From: Brevibacterium sp. 'Marine'
GTDB taxonomy: Bacteria > Actinomycetota > Actinomycetes > Actinomycetales > Brevibacteriaceae
Direction: 5' to 3'
Length of the DNA stretch: 64,000 nt
NCBI RefSeq assembly: GCF_012844365.1
Contig: NZ_CP051626.1
Coordinates: 1,860,001-1,924,000 of the forward strand
Positions 44,171 through 53,010 of this stretch are shown here, piece after piece. Each line of letters begins with the position of its first letter. Within the stretch, counting starts at the first letter, position 1. Under the pieces are notes generated by a model. The model saw only the letters and a program-made list of their open reading frames with translations. It searched no databases and was not told the origin of the DNA. A program made the translations under genes and the position numbers.

Positions 44171-44202
44171 ATGAAGGGTGAGTCGAACGACTCACCCTTC
44201 AT
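44171..44202 (+). terminator. Hairpin between rpmA and obg
   Basis: A perfect 15-bp stem (44171-44185 with 44188-44202) and two-base loop. A smaller CTCCCT/AGGGAG hairpin lies just before it. Only 16 bases separate it from the obg ATG, so it may attenuate rather than fully stop transcription. Confidence 0.65.
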
Positions 44203-44218
44203 CTGATATAAGGACATT

Positions 44219-45784
44219 ATGGCCACCGAGTTCGTAGACCGTGTCACCGTTCATCTCGCCGCAGGCGCAGGTGGGAACGGGTGTGCCTCGATCAGGCGTG
44301 AGAAGTTCAAACCGCTCGGCGGACCCGACGGCGCCGACGGCGGCAACGGCGGGAACATCATCTTCCGTGTCGACCGCCAGACCACGACCCTGCTTCCCCT
44401 CCACCACCGTCCGCACGTGCGTGCCGATGACGGCGGGATCGGCAAGGGCGACCTGAGACACGGCGCCGACGGAAGAGACCTCATCGTCGACGTTCCCGAA
44501 GGCACGGTCGTGAAGAACACCAACGGCGATGTCATCGCCGACCTCGTCGATGACGGAACCGAGTTCACCGCTGCCGCCGGAGGCCGCGGCGGTCTGGGCA
44601 ATGCGGCACTGGCATCGACGAAGCGCAAGGCCCCCGGCTTCGCGCTCCTCGGCGAGCCCGGACAGACGCTGAGCCTGGTGCTCGAACTCAAGACGATCGC
44701 CGATATCGCCCTTGTGGGCTACCCATCGGCGGGCAAGTCGAGCCTCATCGCCGCTCTCTCGGCCGCGAAGCCGAAGATCGCCGACTACCCGTTCACCACG
44801 CTCGTGCCCAACCTCGGGGTCGTTCAGGCCGGCGAGACGCGTTACACGGTCGCCGACGTTCCGGGGCTCATCCCCGGAGCATCGGAGGGCAAGGGACTCG
44901 GCCTCGAGTTCCTCCGCCACGTCGAACGCTGCGCGGGACTCGTCCATGTCATCGACATGGCCACGTGGGAGCCCGGACGCGATCCCGTCTCCGACCTCAC
45001 GATCATCGAATCCGAACTCGCCGCCTATGCCGTCGACCTCGACGACGGCAGCGGACTCCTCCCGCTGTCCGAGCGACCGAAGCTCGTGGCACTGAACAAG
45101 GTCGACATCCCCGACGGACGTGACCTCGCCGATATCGTCCGACCCGACCTCGAGGCTGCCGGCTACCGGGTCTTCGAGATCTCCGCTGTCAGCCATGCCG
45201 GCCTGCGGGAACTCTCGTTCGCCATGGCCGAACTCGTGCTCGCCGAGCGGGAGCGCCGCGCCGAGCTGGAAGCGACACCGCAGCGCGTCGTCATCCGTCC
45301 GAAAGCCGTCGACGATCGCGGATTCGAAGTCCGTTCCGAACGCAGTGCCGACGGTCCGCTGTTCCGTGTCCTCGGCGACAAGCCTCGGCGATGGGTGCAG
45401 CAGACGGACTTCGGCAACGACGAGGCCGTCGGCTACCTCGCCGACCGGCTCGAGCACCTCGGTGTCGAAGAGGCCCTGTTCAAAGCCGGTGCCAAACCTG
45501 GTGACACAATCGTCGTCGGCGGAGACGATGGAGTCGTCTTCGACTGGGATCCCACGACCGTCGGCGGTGCCGAGCTGCTGGGCTCGCGTGGATCGGACGC
45601 CCGGCTCGACGAGGAATCGCGCGCCACTCGCAAGGAGCGGAAAGCCGCCTATCACGAGAAGATGGATGCGAAGGCCGCGACTCGGGCGGAGTTCGAACAG
45701 GAGCGCCTGGCCGAACGTGCACACCGTGAGAGCGCTGACGGTGCACCTGCGACGGAGTCTGCCGAGGGAGCCGGCGAAGAGTGA
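44219..45784 (+). CDS. obg: GTPase Obg/CgtA, 50S assembly factor
   Basis: A 521-aa GTPase. The Gly-rich Obg domain spans residues 1-158 ([54 protein letters not shown]). The G domain has G1 [10 protein letters not shown]3 DVPGLI and G4 NKVD. The C-terminal OCT domain lies around 350-430 ([29 protein letters not shown]), followed by a ~70-aa charged tail. It takes part in large-subunit maturation and the (p)ppGpp response. AAGGA precedes the ATG. The stop overlaps proB (GTGA). Confidence 0.97.
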   Translation: MATEFVDRVTVHLAAGAGGNGCASIRREKFKPLGGPDGADGGNGGNIIFRVDRQTTTLLPLHHRPHVRADDGGIGKGDLRHGADGRDLIVDVPEGTVVKNTNGDVIADLVDDGTEFTAAAGGRGGLGNAALASTKRKAPGFALLGEPGQTLSLVLELKTIADIALVGYPSAGKSSLIAALSAAKPKIADYPFTTLVPNLGVVQAGETRYTVADVPGLIPGASEGKGLGLEFLRHVERCAGLVHVIDMATWEPGRDPVSDLTIIESELAAYAVDLDDGSGLLPLSERPKLVALNKVDIPDGRDLADIVRPDLEAAGYRVFEISAVSHAGLRELSFAMAELVLAERERRAELEATPQRVVIRPKAVDDRGFEVRSERSADGPLFRVLGDKPRRWVQQTDFGNDEAVGYLADRLEHLGVEEALFKAGAKPGDTIVVGGDDGVVFDWDPTTVGGAELLGSRGSDARLDEESRATRKERKAAYHEKMDAKAATRAEFEQERLAERAHRESADGAPATESAEGAGEE

Positions 45785-46947
45785 GCGCCACAGTTCAGTC
45801 GGACTCCTCCGCAGCGTCCGTCCGTGAAGATATCGCGCGTGCCCGTCGTGTCGTCGTCAAGGTCGGCTCCTCCTCGCTGACGACCATCGACGGCGGACTC
45901 GACGAAGCCAAACTCATCGCCCTGACAGATGTGATCGGTGCCCACCGGTCGGCCGGTCACGAAGTCATCCTCGTCTCCTCCGGTGCGATCGCTGCTGGGC
46001 TGGAACCCATGGGACTGAGGAAGCGCCCGAGGGATCTGGCCAGCCAGCAGGCGGCCGCCGGAGTCGGCCAGGGACTGCTCATGGCCGCCTATGCGCGGGC
46101 TCTGGGGCGCTACGACCTCGTTCCCGGTCAGGTGCTGCTGAGCGCCGACGACCTCATCCGCCGCACCCAGTACAAGAACGCCCAGCGTGCGATCGACAAA
46201 CTCCTGGCCCTGGGTACGCTGCCCATCGTCAATGAGAACGACGCTGTGGCGACCGAAGAGATCCGCTTCGGCGACAACGACCGCCTGGCCGCGCTGGTCG
46301 CCCACCTCGCCCACGCCGATGCGCTGGTGCTGCTGTCGGATGTCGACGCGCTCTACTCTGGTCCTCCGGATCAGCCCGGCTCTCGGCTGATCGACCGCGT
46401 CCACGGTCCACGTGACCTCGACGAACTCGCCATCGGCGGCGTCGGGACCGCCGGCACGGGCACCGGAGGAATGGCCACGAAGGTCGAGGCCGCCATCATG
46501 GTCGCCGATTCCGGTATTCCGGCCGTGCTGACCTCGGCACCGCAGGCCGCCTCGGCGCTGGCCGGCGAGAATGTCGGCACGTATTTCACGGTCACACACA
46601 AACGTCGGGGCACCCGTCTTCTGTGGCTGCGCCATCTCGCTCGCACCTTCGGCTCGATCACGATCGACCACGGAGCCGAGGCCGCTGTTCTCTCCCGTGG
46701 AACCTCCCTGCTCGCGGCCGGTGTCACCGCGTGCAGCGGAGAGTTCGAGGCCGGTGATCCGGTCGAGATCCGCAACCCTGCCGGTGACGTCATCGCTCGC
46801 GGTATGTCGAACTTCTCCTCGGCGGAGCTGCCGCTGATGTTCCGGTCCACGACCGAGGAACTTGGCACCCGTCTGGGAAGTGACTACCGTAAAGAGGTCA
46901 TCCATCGAAACGATCTCGTTCTCACACACGTGAGCGGGGGGAGATAG
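45781..46947 (+). CDS. proB: Glutamate 5-kinase
   Basis: A 388-aa enzyme for the first step of proline synthesis. The amino-acid kinase domain has [11 protein letters not shown] (about residue 25), [51 protein letters not shown] and the nucleotide loop [16 protein letters not shown]-terminal PUA domain (about 290-375) is present, as in most long ProB, whose kinase is feedback-inhibited by proline. It overlaps obg by four bases and is three bases from proA. Confidence 0.96.
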   Translation: MSATVQSDSSAASVREDIARARRVVVKVGSSSLTTIDGGLDEAKLIALTDVIGAHRSAGHEVILVSSGAIAAGLEPMGLRKRPRDLASQQAAAGVGQGLLMAAYARALGRYDLVPGQVLLSADDLIRRTQYKNAQRAIDKLLALGTLPIVNENDAVATEEIRFGDNDRLAALVAHLAHADALVLLSDVDALYSGPPDQPGSRLIDRVHGPRDLDELAIGGVGTAGTGTGGMATKVEAAIMVADSGIPAVLTSAPQAASALAGENVGTYFTVTHKRRGTRLLWLRHLARTFGSITIDHGAEAAVLSRGTSLLAAGVTACSGEFEAGDPVEIRNPAGDVIARGMSNFSSAELPLMFRSTTEELGTRLGSDYRKEVIHRNDLVLTHVSGGR

Positions 46948-46950
46948 CCC

Positions 46951-48240
46951 ATGACAGCAGCAGCCGAGATCCACCCGAAGACCGTGCGCGGAGTCACCCG
47001 CATCGTCCGCAATGCCAAGGCCGCGTCGAGTCTGTTGGCGACGACCTCGACCGCGGAGAAGAATGCAGCGCTCGGCGCCATCGCCGACGCTCTGCGCAGC
47101 AGCACCGACCGCATCGTCAAGGCCAACGATGCCGATATCGCAGCCGGCACCGGGAACGGGATGAGCGACGCTCTTCTCGATCGTCTGCGCCTCGACGCCG
47201 ATCGCATCGCCGCGATCGCCGATTCCGTCGAGGACGTCATCGACCTGGCTGACCCCGTCGGCGATGTCGTCGTCGGCCGGACTCTGCCCAACGGCATCCG
47301 GCTGACCCAGAATCGCGTGCCCATGGGTGTCATCGGCGCGATCTACGAAGCCCGTCCGAACGTCACCGTCGACATCGCCGTCCTCGCCCTCAAGTCCGGC
47401 AATGCCTCGGTCCTGCGCGGCGGGTCGGCGGCCCAGAACTCGAACACGGAGATCATCTCCATCCTCCGCCGCGCAGTCGAATCGGCGGGACTTCCGGCCG
47501 ACTCGATCAGCGGCATCGACCAGTACGGACGCGAGGGTGCGCACGTGCTCATGAACGCCCGCGACTACGTCGATCTGCTCATTCCCCGAGGCGGCGCCGA
47601 TCTGATCAACATGGTCGTGCAGGAATCGATCGTGCCCGTCATCGAAACCGGGGTGGGCAATGTGCACATGTTCATCGACTCCACCGCCACCGTGAAGACC
47701 TCCGTCGATCTCGTGCTGAATTCGAAGACGCATCGTCCCAGCGTGTGCAACTCGTTGGAGACCCTCCTCGTCCACGAGAAAGCCGCGAAGCGTGTGCTGC
47801 CGAAGATCCTCGAACGGCTCGACGGCGCTGGAGTCATCGTCCACGCCGACTCGGACGTTTCAGCACTGGCACCTGCGGGGATGAAGATTCGCCGGGTGTC
47901 ACGACGTGACTGGGCCAAGGAGTATCTGGGGCTGGAGATCGCCATCAAACTCGTCTCCGGAATCGAAGAGGCCATCGACCACATCCGCGCCTACAGCTCC
48001 GGCCACACCGAAGTGATCGTGACGAAGGACCTCGACAACGCCGACACCTTCGTCACAGCCATCGATGCCGCAGCGGTGGGGGTCAACGTCTCCACCCGAT
48101 TCACCGACGGGGGAGAGCTGGGCTTCGGCGCAGAAGTGGGAATTTCCACGCAGAAGCTGCATGCACGCGGTCCCATGGGACTCGAGCAGCTGACGACGAC
48201 GAAGTGGGTGATGATGGGCAACGGACAGGTCCGTTCCTGA
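46951..48240 (+). CDS. proA: Gamma-glutamyl phosphate reductase
   Basis: A 429-aa NADPH-dependent enzyme reducing glutamyl-5-phosphate to the semialdehyde, the second proline step. VPMGVIGAIYEARPNVTVDIAVLALKSGNASVLRGG is the ProA signature, the catalytic Cys is in HRPSVCNSLETLLVH, and FTDGGELGFGAEVGISTQKLHARGPMGLEQLTT closes the fold. GGGGGGAG lies upstream of the ATG. It completes the obg-proB-proA coupled unit. Confidence 0.97.
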   Translation: MTAAAEIHPKTVRGVTRIVRNAKAASSLLATTSTAEKNAALGAIADALRSSTDRIVKANDADIAAGTGNGMSDALLDRLRLDADRIAAIADSVEDVIDLADPVGDVVVGRTLPNGIRLTQNRVPMGVIGAIYEARPNVTVDIAVLALKSGNASVLRGGSAAQNSNTEIISILRRAVESAGLPADSISGIDQYGREGAHVLMNARDYVDLLIPRGGADLINMVVQESIVPVIETGVGNVHMFIDSTATVKTSVDLVLNSKTHRPSVCNSLETLLVHEKAAKRVLPKILERLDGAGVIVHADSDVSALAPAGMKIRRVSRRDWAKEYLGLEIAIKLVSGIEEAIDHIRAYSSGHTEVIVTKDLDNADTFVTAIDAAAVGVNVSTRFTDGGELGFGAEVGISTQKLHARGPMGLEQLTTTKWVMMGNGQVRS

Positions 48241-48369
48241 GCCGCCGGCGATTCCGACACCCGCCCGATCGGTTGGGGACCCCCGATCGGGGGAGCCGTC
48301 GGAAGAGGAAGATGTCATGTCGATGCCGGATTCCTGGGTCGTTCATGAGAAACTGAGAAGGTAATGACG

Positions 48370-48391
48370 CCGACGCGCTTGTGCGCGTCGG
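48370..48391 (+). repeat. GC-rich hairpin upstream of the 53-aa gene
   Basis: CCGACGCGC-TTGT-GCGCGTCGG, a perfect 9-bp stem. A further CCCGATC..GATCGGG pairing lies just after proA (about 48266-48293). Together they probably end the proA transcript before the small gene. Confidence 0.55.
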
Positions 48392-48413
48392 ACACTGAGT
48401 AAGGAGAAAAGAC

Positions 48414-48575
48414 GTGAACGCAGCCATTATGGCCGCCGCAGCCGAAGGTGGGGAGCACGCCGCCCACGTCGAGCTGCCGATGGATCCGATCTGGTACGGA
48501 CTCATCACCCTGGCGATCTTCATCACGATGGGCCTGGTGTCTCGGTCGTGGAAGGGCATCTCGCACCGCCACTGA
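48414..48575 (+). CDS. Small single-helix membrane protein (53 aa)
   Basis: GTG start with AAGGAG 8 nt upstream. The product begins [22 protein letters not shown] and then has one helix, [21 protein letters not shown], followed by a basic end KGISHRH. The layout predicts the N-terminus outside and a short basic tail inside. Small proteins of this form are common between proA and nadD in actinobacteria; their function is unknown. The nadD ATG follows one base after its stop, so expression is coupled. Confidence 0.8.
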   Translation: MNAAIMAAAAEGGEHAAHVELPMDPIWYGLITLAIFITMGLVSRSWKGISHRH

Positions 48576-48576
48576 T

Positions 48577-49182
48577 ATGGCAGAGCACAGACGCAGAGTC
48601 GGTGTCATGGGCGGCACCTTCGACCCCGTCCACAACGGCCACCTCGTTGCGGCCAGTGAGGTTCAGGCGACCTTCGACCTCGACGAGGTGGTCTTCGTCC
48701 CCACGGGACGGCCGTATCAGAAGGACGTCGAAGAGGTCAGCAGCGCCGAGCACCGGTATCTGATGACGGTCATCGCGACGGCATCGAATCCCCGGTTCAC
48801 CGTCTCTCGAGCCGATGTCGACCGACCGGGCCCGACGTATACGATCGATACGCTGCGGGACCTCGCCCGCAGCTATGGTCCCGATACCGAGTTGTTCTTC
48901 ATCACCGGCGCGGACGCTTTGGCTCAGATCCTGACGTGGAAGAATGTGGATGAGCTGTTTTCCCTGGCCCACTTCGTCGGCGTCAGTCGGCCCGGGCACG
49001 AACTCCATGGTGAAGGACTGCCGGTCGATCGGCTGAGTCTCGTGCAGATCCCTGCACTGGCGATATCGTCCACGGATTGCAGACAACGGGTGATGGATGG
49101 TGCACCTGTCTGGTACCTCGTGCCGGACGGCGTAGTGCAGTACATCGCGAAGTACGAGTTGTACAGGAGTGAGAATGGCTGA
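48577..49182 (+). CDS. nadD: Nicotinate-nucleotide adenylyltransferase
   Basis: A 201-aa enzyme of NAD synthesis joining nicotinate mononucleotide with [24 protein letters not shown] carries the (H/T)xGH nucleotidyltransferase motif. [36 protein letters not shown] and [10 protein letters not shown] are family-typical. The ATG at 48577 directly follows the small membrane gene; longer starts would overlap that gene. The next gene begins within its last codons. Confidence 0.95.
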   Translation: MAEHRRRVGVMGGTFDPVHNGHLVAASEVQATFDLDEVVFVPTGRPYQKDVEEVSSAEHRYLMTVIATASNPRFTVSRADVDRPGPTYTIDTLRDLARSYGPDTELFFITGADALAQILTWKNVDELFSLAHFVGVSRPGHELHGEGLPVDRLSLVQIPALAISSTDCRQRVMDGAPVWYLVPDGVVQYIAKYELYRSENG

Positions 49183-50668
49183 GGAGCAGTTCACGTCACG
49201 TCGAGCACGGCGGGAAGCCGAGAGGCTGGCGGCGGAACAGGCGTTCGAAGCACGAGAGGTTCCTGAGCAGCCGAAGGAGGCTCCGAACTCTCGCGCGGGG
49301 CTCCTCAATCCGCTGCCGCCGAAGAAGCCCGATGCGAAACCCGCTGCCGAGACCAGCGATGACACCGCCTCACGTATCGACCCCTATCCTTCGCCACGGA
49401 CCAGCCACGAACGCGGTGCCCTGGCATCTGACCACCCGCAGGAGTCGCGGCCCCCGGTCCATGCCGAGGACCGTCTCGACCCGACTCGGACTCCGCTGCC
49501 GCACTTCCAGACCCGAGCAGAGAAGAAGCGGTACCTGCGCGAACACGGACTCTCGCTGAACGGCGATCTGTCCACCGGCGCGATGCCGGTCGTGGCCGAC
49601 GAGCAGGAACTGGCCGAACGCCAGGCCGCTGCCGAGGGCCGCTTGACCGGTCCGATCCCGGAGGTCCCGGAATCGGACGCCGCACAGTCGGCAGCTACCG
49701 GTTCGCAAGGCCTCGAGTCAGACACAGCCGACGCGGATGCCGCAGCCGACCCTGCAGATGCCTCGTCCGTGTCGAGCCCGGATGCGGATGCCGCGAGCAC
49801 CGAGCACGAATCCTATGACACCGCCGGTTTCGGGGGAGGCTCCGACGAGGTCGCCGCCCGTGATTTCGAGGCCCCCGTCACTGCTGACTCGGCACCGCGC
49901 CCGGCGACCGTTGACAGCGAGCCCTACGACGCGCTGTCGATGCCGTACTCGGCCCTCGACGCAGATGCTCCGGCGCTCGGAGACGAGTCCGAGAACGAGA
50001 AGCCGGCAGACGCCGCGGACCAGACCGAATCGGCGGATCAGAACGGCTCGGCCGACACGACAGACTCGGATGCTGTCGCTGGTGCCGTTCCCGCTCCCGC
50101 GGACGAACCTGCTTCCGCGGACGAACCTGCTTCCGCGGACGAGCCGGCTGCGACGCCCGAGGCAGATGCCGCAAGCGAGCCCGAGTCCGCGTCCCGTTCG
50201 CGGCGGATGCCGATCGTGCAGCCTCCCTCGACGTCCGGAGTGCGCGTCGTCACCGCCGCATCGGCACAGATCCCCGAGGTCGACGAGACGCGCGGGAGCG
50301 AAACTCAGCGACAGCAGACCCCGGACTCTGTCCGCGGCGAAGAGTCGCAGACCGGCACGGGTACCGACGCTGCAGATCAGTCGCCGGGTGACGCCGGCTC
50401 CGATGACGCGGCACGTGCCTTGGCCGCCAACCCGGAGACCCGTCCGATGGACGCAGTGCCCGAAGCCTGGTCGCTGCCGAATGCCGACTACGAAGACGAA
50501 GAGACCGAGAACCCTCCCGGCTCACGCATCCGAGCCAGCTCGGTCACCGGGCAGGACGGTCAGATCCTCATGGGCGAAGAGCCCTCGAAGATGCCCTATA
50601 TCGTCCTCGGCGTCGCCGCGTTCTTCGCCTTGGCCCTCATCGTCATCGCCCTCGTCATGTTCCTCTGA
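49175..50668 (+). CDS. Large disordered protein with one C-terminal membrane helix, unknown function
   Basis: A 497-aa protein. The N-terminus is basic and helical ([22 protein letters not shown]), and a short conserved-looking block [31 protein letters not shown] lies near 110-140. Then ~300 residues are Ala/Asp/Glu/Ser-rich and low-complexity. The last ~25 ([25 protein letters not shown]) form one helix ending at the C-terminus, a tail-anchored layout with the bulk in the cytosol. AGGAG lies upstream of the ATG at 49175, which overlaps the nadD stop. It sits between nadD and rsfS. I do not recognise a family. Confidence 0.7.
   Translation: MAEEQFTSRRARREAERLAAEQAFEAREVPEQPKEAPNSRAGLLNPLPPKKPDAKPAAETSDDTASRIDPYPSPRTSHERGALASDHPQESRPPVHAEDRLDPTRTPLPHFQTRAEKKRYLREHGLSLNGDLSTGAMPVVADEQELAERQAAAEGRLTGPIPEVPESDAAQSAATGSQGLESDTADADAAADPADASSVSSPDADAASTEHESYDTAGFGGGSDEVAARDFEAPVTADSAPRPATVDSEPYDALSMPYSALDADAPALGDESENEKPADAADQTESADQNGSADTTDSDAVAGAVPAPADEPASADEPASADEPAATPEADAASEPESASRSRRMPIVQPPSTSGVRVVTAASAQIPEVDETRGSETQRQQTPDSVRGEESQTGTGTDAADQSPGDAGSDDAARALAANPETRPMDAVPEAWSLPNADYEDEETENPPGSRIRASSVTGQDGQILMGEEPSKMPYIVLGVAAFFALALIVIALVMFL
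50099..50152 (+). repeat. 18-bp tandem repeat inside the disordered protein gene
   Basis: Two identical 18-bp units (50099-50116 and 50117-50134) and a diverged third encode ADEPAS-type hexapeptides. Identical codons suggest recent slippage or duplication and likely length variation between strains. Confidence 0.75.
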
Positions 50669-50721
50669 ACATCACACGGGGACACACCACCTCCACCACC
50701 GCATCCATGCGAAAGGATCTT

Positions 50722-51099
50722 GTGAGCGAGATCGCCGAATCCACCCAGCTGCTTCGAACCGCCGCCAAAGCGGCGGACGAGAAGCTCGGAACCGACATCA
50801 TCGGCCTCGATGTGAGCTCCACGCTCTACATCACCGACGCGTTCCTCATCGTCTCGGCCGACAACGAACGCCAGATCGGTGCGATCATCGACGCGATCGA
50901 ACAAGAGCTGCAGCTCGTGCACGACCTCACCCCGCTGCGCCGCGAGGGTCGGGGAGGGGACTGGGTGCTGCTCGACTTCGGAGAGATCGTCGTCCATGTC
51001 TTCTCTGCCGAGCAGCGCGAGTACTATGCGCTCGAACGGCTGTGGAAAGACGTACCGGCTATCGACCTGCAGCTGCCCGAACCCGGCTCGGACGAATGA
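50722..51099 (+). CDS. rsfS: Ribosomal silencing factor RsfS
   Basis: A 125-aa protein that binds L14 on the 50S subunit and blocks subunit joining in starvation. LLRTAAKAADEKLGTDIIGLDVS, YITDAFLIVSADNERQIGAIIDAIEQEL and GEGRGGDWVLLDFGEIVVHVF-like sequence are diagnostic. The GTG at 50722 is favoured because AAAGGA precedes it; the ATG at 50707 has none. The nadD-...-rsfS-phosphatase order is the usual one. The stop overlaps the next ATG (ATGA). Confidence 0.94.
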   Translation: MSEIAESTQLLRTAAKAADEKLGTDIIGLDVSSTLYITDAFLIVSADNERQIGAIIDAIEQELQLVHDLTPLRREGRGGDWVLLDFGEIVVHVFSAEQREYYALERLWKDVPAIDLQLPEPGSDE

Positions 51100-51692
51100 C
51101 GAAGACGGTGCTGTTCTGGCGTCACGGACAGACGGACTTCAACGTCGCCGGTCGCTTCCAGGGACAGTCCGACGTCCCCCTCAACGACACGGGCCGAGCT
51201 CAGGCCGAAGAAACCGCTCGACTCCTCGCCGAGTTCGATCCGGAACTCATCGTCTCCTCCGACCTCTCCCGTGCAGCGGCGACCTCCGACAGCCTGGCGA
51301 CGCTCGTCGGTCGCGAACCCCTGCGCGACGAGCGTCTGCGCGAGACCGCATTCGGTGAGTGGGAAGGGCGCACGCGCGCCGAGGTGGCCGAGATCTGGCC
51401 GAACGAACTCGCCGAATGGGCCTCCGGTGCCGATGTCAATCCGCCCGGGGGCGAGTCCCGTTCCCAGTCCGGTCACCGCGTCGCAGCTGCCATCTCCGAG
51501 ATCGTACGGTCGACCGACGCCGAGCCGATCGCCATCGTCGCTCACGGTGCGGTCCTGCGGGCAGCCGCCGAAATCCTGTTGGAGATGAACGGGACCGGTC
51601 GGCTCGGCGTCCTCGGCAACTGCGGTCACGGAGAGTTCGGATTCACCGGCGACAGCTGGGTGCTGCGCAGCTGGGGCGCGTTCTCCCGCTGA
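51096..51692 (+). CDS. Histidine phosphatase family protein (phosphoglycerate mutase-like)
   Basis: A 198-aa enzyme with the RHG motif in LFWRHGQTDFNVAGRFQGQSDVPLN (catalytic His about 10). The general acid region is RLRETAFGEWEGRT, and the second His is in IAIVAHGAVLRAAAE. The substrate is not clear; neighbours of rsfS are often annotated as broad phosphatases or glucosyl-3-phosphoglycerate phosphatase. It is coupled to rsfS by a four-base overlap. Confidence 0.9.
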   Translation: MTKTVLFWRHGQTDFNVAGRFQGQSDVPLNDTGRAQAEETARLLAEFDPELIVSSDLSRAAATSDSLATLVGREPLRDERLRETAFGEWEGRTRAEVAEIWPNELAEWASGADVNPPGGESRSQSGHRVAAAISEIVRSTDAEPIAIVAHGAVLRAAAEILLEMNGTGRLGVLGNCGHGEFGFTGDSWVLRSWGAFSR

Positions 51693-51730
51693 GGCGAGGG
51701 TCAGCGGCGCTGCCGGTTCGGTTCTCCGCC

Positions 51731-51748
51731 GTCCGGGCCGCGCCGGAC
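51731..51748. terminator. Short hairpin at the convergent junction
   Basis: GTCCGG-GCCGCG-CCGGAC directly abuts the glycosyltransferase stop, 38 bp after the phosphatase stop. It is the only terminator candidate in this 56-bp gap. Confidence 0.45.
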
Positions 51749-52888
51749 TCAGCTGTCGGCCGTCCGGGCCGGTGCGACGGATCTGATGAGCTCGACCAGC
51801 GAGTCCGCCGACCTCGCCCAATCGAAGGCCAGTGCCTGCACCTGTCCGGCCGCGGACTTCCCCGCCCATCTTTCGGCGTCCGTGAGCCGGGTGATCGCCT
51901 CGGCGATCGACTGCGGGTCCTCGGGGTCGAAGTATTCGGCCGCCTCGGCGGCGATCTCCCGAAAGATCGGAATGTCCGAGACGGCCACGGGCACGCCCTG
52001 AGCCATCGCCTCGATCACGGGCAGCCCGAATCCCTCTTCGCGCGAGGCCGTGACCAGAGCTGTCGACTCGTCGAGCAGGCGCGCGTACTCCTCTTCGCTG
52101 ACTCCTCGGTGGAAGACGACCTTCGCGCGGTCGGGGATGAGGGCACGCAGCTGAGCTTCCCGACGTCCGTCGATGCGGCTGGCGATGTGCAAGGTCCACC
52201 CGGGCAGGTACTCGAGGGCGCGGATGAGGGCCTCGACGTTCTTGTACGGCAGGAACGCGCCCATGTACAGGAGTGTCTTCGCATCGTGTCGGTTCACCGT
52301 CCGCGTGGAGGTGGCGGCCACCTCGGCGGCATTGGACACCACCTGCACCGGCCTGCGAGTCAGGTGATGAGCGGCGATGAGATCCTTCGTCGTCTCGGAC
52401 ACTGCCGCCACCGCGTCGGCTCGATTGAGGAGCAGCCGCTGCGGGAAGAAACTCAGATGGTACGCCCGCCACAGCAGCCGGACCGGCAACGGCAGATCGC
52501 CGGGCGGCTTGGGGTGGGAGTAGTAGATGAGGTCGTGGATGGTCAGAATGAGCCCGTACCGGCGACCGAAGGAGCCCATCGTCTGCATCGTGGAGAACAC
52601 GACATCGGCTCCCAGGGCATTGAGCTTCCCGGCGATGGCCACCTCAGCGGGGGAGGTGGGGTCTGACAACTCGACCCATGCGCAATCGGGCAGCAGCGCC
52701 AGCTGGGCCGGGTCGCTGATGATGACGGTGACGTCGATCTCCGTGTCCTCGACGGCCCTGAGCAGGGCCGAGAGCAGACACGAACCGTACCGGGAGATCC
52801 CGTCGTGGTGATCGGTGCGGGTGAAGCGCGCGTCGAAGAAGACCGACAGCCTCGAAGAGGGTTGACGGCTCTGTGTGTTTTTGCTCAT
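51749..52888 (-). CDS. Glycosyltransferase family 4 (GT-B fold)
   Basis: A 379-aa cytosolic enzyme. The N-terminal half has FFDARFTRTDHHDGISRYGSCLL and LILTIHDLIYYSHP. The C-terminal donor-binding half has LLYMGAFLPYKNVEALIRAL, VVFHRGVSEEEYARLLDESTALVTASREEGFGLPVIEAMAQGVPVAVSDI with the E-x7-E motif, and the usual C-terminal helix. The sugar and acceptor are unknown; a surface polysaccharide or glycolipid is likely. It is monocistronic and divergent from the Mrp operon. Confidence 0.88.
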   Translation of the reverse strand: MSKNTQSRQPSSRLSVFFDARFTRTDHHDGISRYGSCLLSALLRAVEDTEIDVTVIISDPAQLALLPDCAWVELSDPTSPAEVAIAGKLNALGADVVFSTMQTMGSFGRRYGLILTIHDLIYYSHPKPPGDLPLPVRLLWRAYHLSFFPQRLLLNRADAVAAVSETTKDLIAAHHLTRRPVQVVSNAAEVAATSTRTVNRHDAKTLLYMGAFLPYKNVEALIRALEYLPGWTLHIASRIDGRREAQLRALIPDRAKVVFHRGVSEEEYARLLDESTALVTASREEGFGLPVIEAMAQGVPVAVSDIPIFREIAAEAAEYFDPEDPQSIAEAITRLTDAERWAGKSAAGQVQALAFDWARSADSLVELIRSVAPARTADS

Positions 52889-53010
52889 GGAACTCCGAGT
52901 CGATAGTCTGATTCTTCGAAAGTCTGTGTCTGTCCGAATGCGTATTCTGCGACGAAGGATCAGTGAGTGAAGGAATCATCACCTGTGCCCGCGGCCGTTG
53001 AGGCCCGTTC

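Noticed and set aside
45652..47844. 730-codon minus-strand frame opposite obg/proB/proA
   Set aside because: Shadow of three well-identified plus-strand genes; no protein-like features.
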